A stretch of 64,000 nucleotides of DNA from Verrucomicrobiaceae bacterium (GTDB taxonomy: Bacteria; Verrucomicrobiota; Verrucomicrobiia; Verrucomicrobiales; Verrucomicrobiaceae): NCBI GenBank assembly GCA_016713035.1, contig JADJPW010000003.1, forward strand, positions 558,001-622,000. The letters run 5' to 3'. Below, in pieces: positions 1 to 8,326 of this stretch. Made by a program: the position numbers and the translations under genes. Below the pieces are notes generated by a model. That model ran no database searches. It had not been told where the DNA came from and saw only the letters and a list, made by a program, of their open reading frames with translations. Positions within the stretch are counted from its first letter, which is position 1. Each line of letters starts with the position of its first letter.

Positions 1-1634
1 ATCAAAAAGATTTGATGGAGACCGTGATCACGGAAAGCGGCATCGACACCACGACTTACCGTTTCCCAAAGGCAGAGGTGCTCGGAGACATCTTTTCCCT
101 GGCAGATAACACCCTCTGCGATCTGCAGGAGATCCTAGACACCCGCTATCCCTACTTCGAGCTCGCGACAGATGGCATCCTCAAGCTGCGCAGCCTTTAT
201 CAGAAAAAGAAGCTCGAAACCAACTGCATGGACTTCGATGACCTGCTGACGCAGACCGTGGCACTGCTGGAGCAAAACGCCGACCTGCTCGAGCGCTACC
301 GGCGGCAGTTTCAGTTCATCCTCGTCGATGAGTATCAGGATACGAACAGCCTCCAGTGCCGGTTCATTGAGATGCTGACCGGTAAAGATGGTAATCTGAT
401 GGTCGTCGGAGATGATGCACAGTCGATCTACTCCTGGCGCGGTGCAGATGTGACCAATATCCTCCACTTTGATGAGCATTGGCCAAAAAGCCGCACGCAC
501 AAAATCGAGGTGAACTACCGCAGTGTGCCAGAGGTGCTCAATCTGGCCAATGCCACGATCGCCATGAATCGCGGCCAAATCCCGAAGAACCTCCAGCCTG
601 CCCGTGAATCACTCGGCATGCTACCAGCGCTGGTCGCACTCGATAACGGCTCTGCGCAGGCATCCTTTGTCGCCCAGCGTATCCAGGAGCTCCAGGATGA
701 AGGCGATTACCAGCTCAATGACATCGCGATCCTCTACCGTGCACATTTTCACAGCATGGACATCCAGATGGAGCTGACCCAGCGCGGCATTCCATTCAAG
801 ATCACCAGCGGGCTGCGATTCTTCGAGCAAGCGCATGTGAAAGACGTAGCGGCATTCATGAAATTCGTCGTGAACCGGCAGGATGAAGTGAGCTTCATGC
901 GCATGGTCCGACTGATCCCCGGCGTGGGCAATGCCAGTGCGGGCAAACTCTGGCACGACTGGCAAAAAACCGATGCGGCAAAAGCCGAGAAGATGACCGG
1001 CGACTTCTCCGAAGTGCTTTTAACCCTCAAAATACCGAAAAAAGCCAAAGAGGCGTGGGAACAGTTCGCCTACACCCTCGATGAGCTGCTGGATGCTGAA
1101 GGAAACCCGCTCCCTCCCTCACTCATGATCCGCAGCATCGTCGAAGGCGTGTACGAAGACTACATGAAGGTGAAGTTCAAAAACTTCGAGCAGCGCCAGC
1201 AGGATCTGGAGCAGCTCAGTGACTTCAGTGATCGCTACCAGGACACGCTGGAGTTTCTGAGCCAACTCAGCCTGCTCAGCGGCGTGGATACCGATAATAA
1301 GCCCGAGGATAAAGATGAACCAAAAGACGCCGTGACTCTGACCACGGGCCATCAGGCCAAAGGTCTGGAGTGGCGTGCCGTCTTCGCCATCTGGCTAGCG
1401 GACGGCATGTTCCCGCACAAACGAGCGATCGACGATGGTGGCGAGACTGCGCTGGAGGAAGAGCGCAGGCTTTTCTACGTCACCGTCACGCGTGCAAAGG
1501 ATGAGCTCTACCTCCTCTACCCCGTCATCAATCACCGCGCTGGCGATGGTGATATGATGATGAGCCCGAGCCGTTTCTTGACCGAGCTACCGCCAGACCT
1601 CGTCGAGATATGGAACGTGCGTAGCGGATGGTGA
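1..1634 (+). CDS. UvrD/Rep/PcrA-family ATP-dependent DNA helicase, 5' truncated by window edge
   Basis: This is a superfamily 1A 3'-to-5' DNA helicase of the kind used in excision repair and replication restart. The frame is open to the left edge, reading QKDL before the first Met codon at 15, so the true N-terminus with the Walker A motif lies outside the window. Visible helicase motifs, in order, are motif II (ILVDEYQDTN, near base 315-345), motif III (GDDAQSIYSWRGA, near 410-450), motif IV (NYRSVPEVL, near 515), motif V (TTGHQAKGLEW, near 1340) and motif VI (EEERRLFYVTVTRAKD, near 1460-1505). Family members are usually 650-750 residues, and about 543 are seen, which agrees with loss of roughly the first 100-200. 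The next gene starts 192 bases downstream and appears unrelated. I cannot separate UvrD, Rep and PcrA without the N-terminal part. Confidence 0.93.
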   Translation, partial: QKDLMETVITESGIDTTTYRFPKAEVLGDIFSLADNTLCDLQEILDTRYPYFELATDGILKLRSLYQKKKLETNCMDFDDLLTQTVALLEQNADLLERYRRQFQFILVDEYQDTNSLQCRFIEMLTGKDGNLMVVGDDAQSIYSWRGADVTNILHFDEHWPKSRTHKIEVNYRSVPEVLNLANATIAMNRGQIPKNLQPARESLGMLPALVALDNGSAQASFVAQRIQELQDEGDYQLNDIAILYRAHFHSMDIQMELTQRGIPFKITSGLRFFEQAHVKDVAAFMKFVVNRQDEVSFMRMVRLIPGVGNASAGKLWHDWQKTDAAKAEKMTGDFSEVLLTLKIPKKAKEAWEQFAYTLDELLDAEGNPLPPSLMIRSIVEGVYEDYMKVKFKNFEQRQQDLEQLSDFSDRYQDTLEFLSQLSLLSGVDTDNKPEDKDEPKDAVTLTTGHQAKGLEWRAVFAIWLADGMFPHKRAIDDGGETALEEERRLFYVTVTRAKDELYLLYPVINHRAGDGDMMMSPSRFLTELPPDLVEIWNVRSGW

Positions 1635-1826
1635 GGCGCAAAGAAGGAGTCTAAGCATCCGAGCGGACCATAGCGCCATCCAGGATGGTGCTAGAAATTA
1701 CCACATCAAAACCAAGCCAATTCGGACACCGCGAGAGCCACGACTCTTCGCAGTTCTCTCTTGTTTGTTGTGCCTTTGCATGCTTGGAACACGTTTCTGG
1801 CACGCAGCCTGCTAGTTATATGACTC

Positions 1827-3269
1827 ATGTCCCTCTTTCAGGACTATCTACCAGACCACTACTTTGACGAAATGTTCGCCACGCCAAACCGCGTGCGTGA
1901 ACATTACTCCGGCATCACAGACAGCATCGGCACCCTCACTCCGGCAGAATACGCTGCACGGCAGCGAACGGCGGATGCAGTCTTCCTGAGCCAGGGCGTA
2001 ACGTTCACCGTTTACGGCGACCAACAGGGCACCGAGCGCATTTTCCCCTTTGATCTGATGCCCCGCATCATCCCCAGGCGTGAGTGGGAGCGTGTGGAGG
2101 CAGGGCTCATCCAGCGCATCACGGCGTTGAATCTCTTCCTCAATGACGTCTATCATGAGCAGCACATTTTGACCGATAAGGTCGTGCCGCTGGATCTGGT
2201 ACTCTCTGCCAGTCACTTCCGGCCAGAGTTTAAAGGCGTGAAAGTGCCACACGGCATCTACATCCACATTTGTGGCACGGATTTGGTGCGTGATGATCGG
2301 GGTGAATACTTCGTGCTGGAGGACAATGGCCGCTGCCCTTCTGGAGCCAGCTACATGCTGGAGAATCGCAATGCTATGAAGCGTACTTTCCCAGGCTTGC
2401 TCCAAAGTCTGCCTGTGCGGCCCGTGGATGCCTATGGATCGATGCTGCGCGAGACCCTAGCCCACCTGGCACCTCCAGGCGTGATTGATCCGAACATCGT
2501 CGTGCTAACACCGGGGGTGTATAACAGCGCCTACTTTGAGCACTGTTACTTGGCGAAGCAGATGGGCGTCCCCATTGTCGAAGGACGTGATTTGATCCTT
2601 AAAAATGGCCGCGTCTTTATGCGCACCACTCATGGGCTCCAGCAAGTACATGTCATTTACCGCAGGATTGATGACGACTTTCTCGATCCACTCGTTTTCA
2701 GGAAGGATTCACTCTTGGGAGTGCCTGGTCTCGTCAGCGCTTATCAGCAGGGGCATGTGGCCCTCGCGAACAGCATCGGCACTGGCGTCGCGGACGACAA
2801 AGCCGTGTATGCGCTGGTGCCAAAGATGATCAAATACTACCTCGACCAGGATCCCATCCTCCCAAATGTACCTACTTATCTGGGTATTGACCCAAAGGAG
2901 TGCGATCACATTCTGGCCAATCTCGACAACCTCGTCGTCAAAGCGGTGAACGAATCCGGGGGCTATGGCATGCTGATGGGGCCACACTCCACCAAGGAGC
3001 AACAGAGCGAGTTCGCCAAGCGCATCGCGGCCAATCCACGGAACTACGTCGCTCAACCTGTTCTCCAGCTCAGTCGTCATCCTGTCTTCCAGGGGGATCA
3101 TTTTGAGGGACGTCACATCGACCTCCGACCCTATGTGCTCTATGGGGACCGCATCCGCGTCGTGCCGGGTGGACTCACGCGGGTAGCACTCAAAAAAGGC
3201 TCTCTGGTGGTCAATTCAAGCCAAGGCGGCGGCAGCAAAGACACCTGGGTGCTGTGGGATGATGAATGA
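1827..3269 (+). CDS. Circularly permuted ATP-grasp family protein (DUF404/DUF407 type)
   Basis: The 480-residue product matches the circularly permuted type 2 ATP-grasp family. The N-terminus (YFDEMF...VREHYSGI...LTPAEYAARQRTAD) and the block RIIPRREWERVEAGLIQRITALNLFLNDVYHEQ are hallmarks of these proteins. The ATP-grasp core near the C-terminus reads LVVKAVNESGGYGMLMGP, followed by HIDLRPYVLYGDRIRVVPGGLTRVAL. The family is thought to make amide bonds, probably on a peptide or modified amino acid; the substrate is unknown. It is first in a cassette with an alpha-E (DUF403) gene and a transglutaminase-like gene, a very common arrangement. ATG at 1827 is chosen because the protein begins with the conserved family N-terminus. 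No Shine-Dalgarno motif is visible. Confidence 0.93.
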   Translation: MSLFQDYLPDHYFDEMFATPNRVREHYSGITDSIGTLTPAEYAARQRTADAVFLSQGVTFTVYGDQQGTERIFPFDLMPRIIPRREWERVEAGLIQRITALNLFLNDVYHEQHILTDKVVPLDLVLSASHFRPEFKGVKVPHGIYIHICGTDLVRDDRGEYFVLEDNGRCPSGASYMLENRNAMKRTFPGLLQSLPVRPVDAYGSMLRETLAHLAPPGVIDPNIVVLTPGVYNSAYFEHCYLAKQMGVPIVEGRDLILKNGRVFMRTTHGLQQVHVIYRRIDDDFLDPLVFRKDSLLGVPGLVSAYQQGHVALANSIGTGVADDKAVYALVPKMIKYYLDQDPILPNVPTYLGIDPKECDHILANLDNLVVKAVNESGGYGMLMGPHSTKEQQSEFAKRIAANPRNYVAQPVLQLSRHPVFQGDHFEGRHIDLRPYVLYGDRIRVVPGGLTRVALKKGSLVVNSSQGGGSKDTWVLWDDE

Positions 3270-3412
3270 GCCTGCGCATGATGTAAGTAGCCCAAAACCC
3301 GAATGAACCCCCACTCGCCACATGACGCCAGCTTTACTCGACTCTCCTTTCGAGTTCCTGCTTCGAGCACTCATCATGGGCTATCTCCTACAACCACCAA
3401 CGCCCCCATTTC

Positions 3413-4459
3413 ATGCTAAGTCGTGTCGCGGATAGTATTTACTGGATGGCCCGCTACATGGAGCGGGCAGAAAACCTCGCACGCCTACTTCTTTCGACGC
3501 AGGATCTCCTACTCGATGCTGGGGCAGAGGCTGCGGATGAGACACAGTTCTGGCAGCCTCTGTTAATGGCCACGGGCGATGATGAACTCTACCTCGCCAA
3601 ACACACTCAAATCGATGGCGAGGCTGCCGCAGAATTCCTCGCCCTCAGCCTCGATAATCCCAACTCGCTACTCAACTGCGTCCGCGCTGCTCGTGAGAAT
3701 GCGCGCACGATCCGTGACCAGATCAGCGACGAGCTATGGGCTTGCATCAATGGTCTGCGGCTCTTCCTTGAATCTCCAGATGCCCGATCCATGCACCAGC
3801 AGCAGCGAGCTGCTTTTTATGAAAAAGTGCTGCTCGCATCCTATCAATTCCAGGGGATCGCGGCCAGCACCACGCCACGGGATGAAAGCTGGCACTTTCT
3901 GCGCTTGGGGCTCTGCCTAGAGCGAGCTGACAAGACGAGCCGCCTCATCGACACCTGCTCCGCGCTCTCTCTCGACATGCCACCCAGCCCACGGGCACGC
4001 CCTCTTCGCTGGGCGGCACTACTGCGCTCCTGCTCCGCCTGGCATGCCTTTCAGTCCTGGAGCAGCAACAAACTCGATCCCGTCAAAATCATCGAGTACC
4101 TCCTCCTGGATGAGACTTTTCCCCGTAGCGTCGCCTGGTGCGTCGATCAGCTCCACAGCACCCTTTCCGCGCTGTGTGGCACAGGTCGGCTCAATGAGAT
4201 GAAGAGCCCCGTGCGGGCCGCTGGCCGTCTCCACGCCGACATCGCCTACATCACCATGCCAGAAGTCCTGAACACCGGCCTGCACGAGTACATCGACGCT
4301 CTTCAGTCAAAGCTCAACGAAATTGGTCAGAGCATCTTTGAAACCTTTGTCCTCTATGCTGACATCCTCTCCCCGCAGCAGCTCACGCCCGGTCTCCCTG
4401 GCGGGGCGTGGCATCAAATCCTCGACAACGAGGCCCAGATGCAGCAGCAGCAGCAATAA
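3413..4459 (+). CDS. Alpha-E domain protein (DUF403)
   Basis: The 348-residue protein opens with MLSRVADSIYWMARYMERAENLARLL, the signature start of the mainly helical alpha-E (DUF403) family. A second typical block, GIAASTTPRDESWHFLRLGLCLERADKTSRLID, lies near residues 150-180. Its biochemical role is unestablished. The family nearly always sits next to a circularly permuted ATP-grasp gene, as here 143 bases upstream, and a transglutaminase-like gene, here 93 bases downstream, which suggests a shared peptide-tailoring or proteolytic pathway. It ends in a short polyglutamine run. No signal peptide is visible, so a cytoplasmic location is likely. Confidence 0.92.
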   Translation: MLSRVADSIYWMARYMERAENLARLLLSTQDLLLDAGAEAADETQFWQPLLMATGDDELYLAKHTQIDGEAAAEFLALSLDNPNSLLNCVRAARENARTIRDQISDELWACINGLRLFLESPDARSMHQQQRAAFYEKVLLASYQFQGIAASTTPRDESWHFLRLGLCLERADKTSRLIDTCSALSLDMPPSPRARPLRWAALLRSCSAWHAFQSWSSNKLDPVKIIEYLLLDETFPRSVAWCVDQLHSTLSALCGTGRLNEMKSPVRAAGRLHADIAYITMPEVLNTGLHEYIDALQSKLNEIGQSIFETFVLYADILSPQQLTPGLPGGAWHQILDNEAQMQQQQQ

Positions 4460-4552
4460 TTTGACTGAAAAAGAGATGCCGAGTTCCTCATAAAAAGTAC
4501 ATCCTCCCCGCAAAATAGCCCATCCCGCTCGTCACTCGTTTTTCACTATCCA

Positions 4553-5404
4553 ATGCGACTCCGCATTTTCCACCGCACCCGCTACCAATATCGCGCACCT
4601 GTGCGTGACAGTCATAACGAGGTGCGACTACGCCCCGCCACGGATGATGCCTCGCGGTTAGAGTTCTTCCTCCTCAATGTCCAGCCGGCCACTCGCATGC
4701 GGCATTTCCGTGATCCGTGGTTCAATTATGTCCACTGGTTCGACATCAATGAGCCACACACCTCACTCAGCATCGAGGCACAGATCACGCTGAATACCTC
4801 CAGTCAGTATGCGGCGGGCTTCCCACTCCAAGTTCCGTTTTCAGCCCTCCAGGAGATGCGAGATGACTCCATCCGCATCTTCACCAAAAGCAGCACCTAT
4901 GTCGATATCGACCGTGCTGTGTGGAAAGAAGCCATCGACGTGAGCCACGGCAGCGAAGGCATCTTTGAGGCTGCACAGGCTATCATGCGCCATGTACACA
5001 CGCAGTGGCTCTACATGCCCGGCACCACCCATGCCTCCACCCACATGCGTGAAGTCATGACGCAGCGGCGTGGAGTCTGCCAAGACTTCGCCCATGTCAT
5101 GATCGGCCTCTGTCGTGCTCTAGGCATCCCCACACGCTACGTCAGCGGCTATCTCTATAATGGCCCCGCAGACAGCCTCCGTGGTGCCCAGGCCTCCCAT
5201 GCGTGGTGTGAGGTCCATATCCCTGCCCACGGCTGGTTCGGGCTCGATCCCACGAACAACACCCTCGCAGATGAGCGCCACGCAAAAATCGCCACCTGTC
5301 GCGACTATGCAGATGCAGCACCTCTCACTGGCACCTTTGATGGCCCAGCCAATGCCACCAGCAGCCTCCAGGTCGAGCTAGAGATCATCAGCGATCCCGC
5401 CTGA
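4553..5404 (+). CDS. Transglutaminase-like family protein with bacterial transglutaminase N-terminal domain
   Basis: The 283-residue protein carries the bacterial transglutaminase-like N-terminal beta domain (RIFHRTRYQYRAPVRDSHNEVRLRP) and then a papain-like transglutaminase core. The expected catalytic triad is present: Cys176 in RRGVCQDFAH, His216 in ASHAWCEVH and Asp232 in FGLDPTNN. Such proteins usually act as proteases or amide hydrolases rather than true cross-linkers. No signal peptide is seen. It is the third gene of the ATP-grasp / alpha-E / transglutaminase cassette, and is convergent with clpX 48 bases downstream, with no clear terminator hairpin between them. Confidence 0.92.
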   Translation: MRLRIFHRTRYQYRAPVRDSHNEVRLRPATDDASRLEFFLLNVQPATRMRHFRDPWFNYVHWFDINEPHTSLSIEAQITLNTSSQYAAGFPLQVPFSALQEMRDDSIRIFTKSSTYVDIDRAVWKEAIDVSHGSEGIFEAAQAIMRHVHTQWLYMPGTTHASTHMREVMTQRRGVCQDFAHVMIGLCRALGIPTRYVSGYLYNGPADSLRGAQASHAWCEVHIPAHGWFGLDPTNNTLADERHAKIATCRDYADAAPLTGTFDGPANATSSLQVELEIISDPA

Positions 5405-5452
5405 AGCAGCACCTCCGGCCACACATCCACTGTGAGGCGCAGGTGCGACGGA

Positions 5453-6775
5453 TTAGGCTGCTTTGCGCTCGGGTAGTCGTTTGCGCAGGAGGGGGCTGCG
5501 CTCGCCGCGCACGACTCCTTCGTTGATGGTGACGGAGCGGACGTCCATGCGACTTGGGACGTCGTACATGACATCGAGCATGATGCGCTCAAAGATGCTG
5601 CGGAGGCCGCGTGCACCAGTGCCGCGGGCGACGGCTTCTTTGGCCATGGCGTGCATGGCATCACGGGTGATGGAGAGTTCGACACCGTCCATGCCGAGGA
5701 GTTTGGCAAATTGCTTGGTGAGGGCGTTTTTGGGCTCGGTGAGCACGCGGATGAGCTCGGCTTCGTTGAGGGATTCGATCTGGCAGACGACGGGGAGGCG
5801 GCCGATGAACTCGGGGATCATGCCGTAGCCGAGGAGGTCCTGGGGCTCGATTTCGAGCGGTTTTTTTTGCTCGGTGGATTCGGCGGCAGCTTTGGCGGTG
5901 TCGATGGCGTTGAAGCCCATGACTTTGGCCCCCCTGCGGCGTTTCATCATCTGCTCTAGTCCGACAAAGGCACCGCCACAGATGAAGAGGATGTTTTCGG
6001 TGTTTACCTGTATGTATTCCTGCTGCGGGTGTTTGCGCCCGCCCTGAGGGGGGACGTTGCAGACAGTGCCTTCGATGATTTTGAGGAGGGCTTGTTGGAC
6101 GCCTTCGCCGGAGACGTCGCGGGTGATGCTGACGTTTTCGGTCTTGCGGCCGATTTTGTCGATTTCGTCGATGTAAACGATGCCTACCTCTGCACGGGCG
6201 ACGTCGTAATCTGCGGACTGGAGGAGTCGGAGGATGATGTTTTCGACGTCTTCGCCGACGTAGCGAGCCTCTGTGAGGGTGGTGGCATCTGCGATGCTGA
6301 AGGGGACGTTGAGGATGCGGGCGAGGGTTTTGGCGAGGAGGGTTTTGCCGCAACCTGTGGGGCCGATGAGGAGGACGTTGCTCTTTTCGATCTCGACATC
6401 GACGGGGGTGAGTGTGCCTGCGATTTTACTGCCTGGGGTGCCGGGTTTTAAGCCGCCATTTTTGGCTGCGAGCTGCTGGACGTGCAGGATGCGCTTGTAG
6501 TGGTTGTGCACGGCTACGCTGAGCACTTTTTTCGCCTGGGATTGACCGATGACGTGCTGGTCGAGCAGGGCCATGATGTCTGCTGGCCGTGGGACGAGGA
6601 GGCCACTGGCGGTGCCTTGTTGGGTTTCCTTGGTGTCTTCGCGTTCGAGGATGCTTTTGCAGACGTGGATGCAGTTGTCACAAATATAGACTCCAGGTCC
6701 GGCGATGAGCTTGCGCACCTCTGCGTGGCTTTTGCCGCAGAAGGAGCAGAGGGTGACGTTGGAGCCGCGTGCCAT
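5453..6775 (-). CDS. clpX: ATP-dependent Clp protease ATP-binding subunit ClpX
   Basis: ClpX is the AAA+ unfoldase that feeds tagged proteins into ClpP. I place the start at the ATG at 6775 (MARGSNVTLCSFCGKS), where other ClpX proteins begin; the frame stays open to a GTG at 6814, adding 13 atypical residues. The product is about 440 residues, near family length. Visible parts are the C4 zinc-binding domain (CSFC and CDNC pairs), Walker A GPTGCGKT, pore-loop YVGED, Walker B VYIDEIDK, FICGGAF, a ClpP-contact loop reading VMGFN in place of the usual IGF, and the sensor-2 block GTGARGLRSIFE. No clpP is present in the window. It is the last gene of a minus-strand run that starts with the Gfo/Idh gene near 9.7 kb. 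Confidence 0.97.
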   Translation of the reverse strand: MARGSNVTLCSFCGKSHAEVRKLIAGPGVYICDNCIHVCKSILEREDTKETQQGTASGLLVPRPADIMALLDQHVIGQSQAKKVLSVAVHNHYKRILHVQQLAAKNGGLKPGTPGSKIAGTLTPVDVEIEKSNVLLIGPTGCGKTLLAKTLARILNVPFSIADATTLTEARYVGEDVENIILRLLQSADYDVARAEVGIVYIDEIDKIGRKTENVSITRDVSGEGVQQALLKIIEGTVCNVPPQGGRKHPQQEYIQVNTENILFICGGAFVGLEQMMKRRRGAKVMGFNAIDTAKAAAESTEQKKPLEIEPQDLLGYGMIPEFIGRLPVVCQIESLNEAELIRVLTEPKNALTKQFAKLLGMDGVELSITRDAMHAMAKEAVARGTGARGLRSIFERIMLDVMYDVPSRMDVRSVTINEGVVRGERSPLLRKRLPERKAA

Positions 6776-6823
6776 GAGGTTTTTCAAAGGTGTATGGACC
6801 ATCGCACGCGGCACGGCAGCACG

Positions 6824-7462
6824 TCAAGGCATGGCTTGGTAATCTGTGAGCGTGATGCGTCCTGATGCATCTGTTTGGTAGCGGGCGATGAGGCTGTTTT
6901 GCGCCTGGGGGTGGGCGGTGAGTAGCCACTTTTTCTCAGTGGCCAATGCGGGCAATTTTTCTGCTTCGCAGGCTCGTGGGACATTTTTTTCATCCACCAG
7001 CGCAAAGTGCTGTGGATGGTGTTTGAGGCGGAAGTCGGCCCAGGAGGTGATCCCTAGACCGGCAATGATGCTGCCGTGTGGGAGCGGCGTGTCATCGAGC
7101 AGCCATGCTGGTGCGACGAGGCCGCGTAGGGAGTCGAAGTGGGCTTGTCGTAGCTCTTGCTGCCAAAAAGGGCGCAAGATGGGCAGATGGAGCATGGCGC
7201 GAGCATGCGTGGAGGCTGCGGGACCGCTGCGTAGCCACCAGCGGCCAGCGGAGTCTGCGTCAAACTGGAGCGTGGTGATGGCCTCCTCATGCATCTGTGG
7301 TGCGTGGGTGATCCACGGATCAAACCATGCTGGTAGGCGGCCTTTGGCATGCCGTGCAATGAGCGTGCGGTAGGCTGCGGCCCAGCGTGTGCATTCATAG
7401 CCTGCGCTTTCCAGCATGCGGCGTGTGGTTGCAGGGTATGCAGCAGGGGGCAGGTCGGACAT
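6824..7462 (-). CDS. Hypothetical protein upstream of clpX
   Basis: I do not recognise this 212-residue product. It begins MSDLPPAAYPATTRRMLESAG and is rich in Trp, Ala and His, with no signal peptide, membrane segment or known catalytic motif. Its C-terminal half (LVDEKNVPRACEAEKLP, ATEKKWLLTAHPQAQNSLIARYQTDASGRITLTDYQAMP) looks like a compact alpha/beta or beta domain. The minus-strand frame is preferred over an overlapping plus-strand frame because it fits between two real minus-strand genes with gaps of 25 bases (upstream) and 48 bases (to the clpX ATG), and because its translation is less repetitive. Co-transcription with clpX is likely; function unknown. Confidence 0.6.
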   Translation of the reverse strand: MSDLPPAAYPATTRRMLESAGYECTRWAAAYRTLIARHAKGRLPAWFDPWITHAPQMHEEAITTLQFDADSAGRWWLRSGPAASTHARAMLHLPILRPFWQQELRQAHFDSLRGLVAPAWLLDDTPLPHGSIIAGLGITSWADFRLKHHPQHFALVDEKNVPRACEAEKLPALATEKKWLLTAHPQAQNSLIARYQTDASGRITLTDYQAMP

Positions 7463-7487
7463 GAGTCTGTTCTGCGAGCGCAGCGTA

Positions 7488-8291
7488 TTACGGGATGACC
7501 CCGCTGTTTTGCAGGGGATAGACGGGGATATTGCTGGCAGCGAAGGGGTCTTTCATGGCTGCTTCGTCTGGGAAGATGACGATGATGTCACGGATGCTGC
7601 CGTTGCCGTCTTGTTCACGCAAGATCCAGCGCTGGACGAATTTCGCGACGCTGCTGCGGCAGGATTCACGCACGCCTGGGATCTGGCTGTTGGCGCCGGC
7701 TTTTTTCTCCAGTCGGGGTGTGAGGCTTTTTTCCAGCTCTGTGAGGTTTTCAGCAGCGTTGAAACGCAGCCAGCCGGAGGCGGTTTTTTTCTCCATGCCT
7801 TCGGTGCGGATGGCTGGTGGCAGGGTGGGGCGCACAGGTGGAGCGATGACAATGCAGCGTCCTTCTTTGACGTGGAGCTTCCACGGATCGGAGAGCTTCA
7901 AATGGTAGCGATAGACGACGGGGACGCGGATTTCGCTTTCGGTGGTGCCGAGGTAGATGAGGTTATCAAAGAGGGTCTTCGTGTCGGACTTGGTGACGGT
8001 CTCGGAAGTCTCCAGAGTGGCGAGTTCGAGCACGTCGCCATCGGTGGAAACGATTTTGGTGACTTCTTGGCGAAATGTCTCTGTGATGCGCTGGTCGGAG
8101 AGCTTGGTGGCGAGCCAGTCGATGCCGTGTTTGGCAAAATCATAGCCCTGATCGATCATGCGCCACACCAGCAAGCCTGCTCCTGTGGCGAGGATGAAGA
8201 TGGAGATGCAGCCCCACTTCCAGCAGCCACTGACGCCGCGCGGTGTGGCGGGCGGCGGTGGTGAGCTGGCTGGAGTGGTGCTGGTTTCCAT
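7488..8291 (-). CDS. Membrane-anchored DUF4230-like protein
   Basis: The 267-residue protein starts at the ATG at 8291 (METSTTPASSPPPP). The same frame is open upstream to about 8735, but that part translates to an Arg/His/Pro-rich sequence overlapping the Gfo/Idh gene and is not believable as protein. After a Pro-rich cytoplasmic stretch there is one membrane segment at about residues 23-46 (CWKWGCISIFILATGAGLLV). The rest (DGDVLELATLETSETVTKSD, VPVVYRYHLKLSDPWKLHVKEGRCIVIAPPVRP, a conserved Arg/Cys helix) resembles DUF4230 proteins, whose function is unknown. The family assignment is from memory of its pattern. It lies 35 bases after the Gfo/Idh gene and 25 before the next gene. Confidence 0.7.
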   Translation of the reverse strand: METSTTPASSPPPPATPRGVSGCWKWGCISIFILATGAGLLVWRMIDQGYDFAKHGIDWLATKLSDQRITETFRQEVTKIVSTDGDVLELATLETSETVTKSDTKTLFDNLIYLGTTESEIRVPVVYRYHLKLSDPWKLHVKEGRCIVIAPPVRPTLPPAIRTEGMEKKTASGWLRFNAAENLTELEKSLTPRLEKKAGANSQIPGVRESCRSSVAKFVQRWILREQDGNGSIRDIIVIFPDEAAMKDPFAASNIPVYPLQNSGVIP

Positions 8292-8326
8292 GATATGTGG
8301 AGGCTGCTGTGCGTGTGGGCTGGGGC

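Noticed and set aside
1685..1867. A 60-codon plus-strand frame overlapping the start of the ATP-grasp gene
   Set aside because: It overlaps a well-supported start, has no recognisable features and ends within the next gene.
7416..8264. A 282-codon plus-strand frame opposite the DUF4230-like gene
   Set aside because: The minus-strand product has a clear membrane segment and domain; the plus frame is Gly/Asp-rich shadow sequence.
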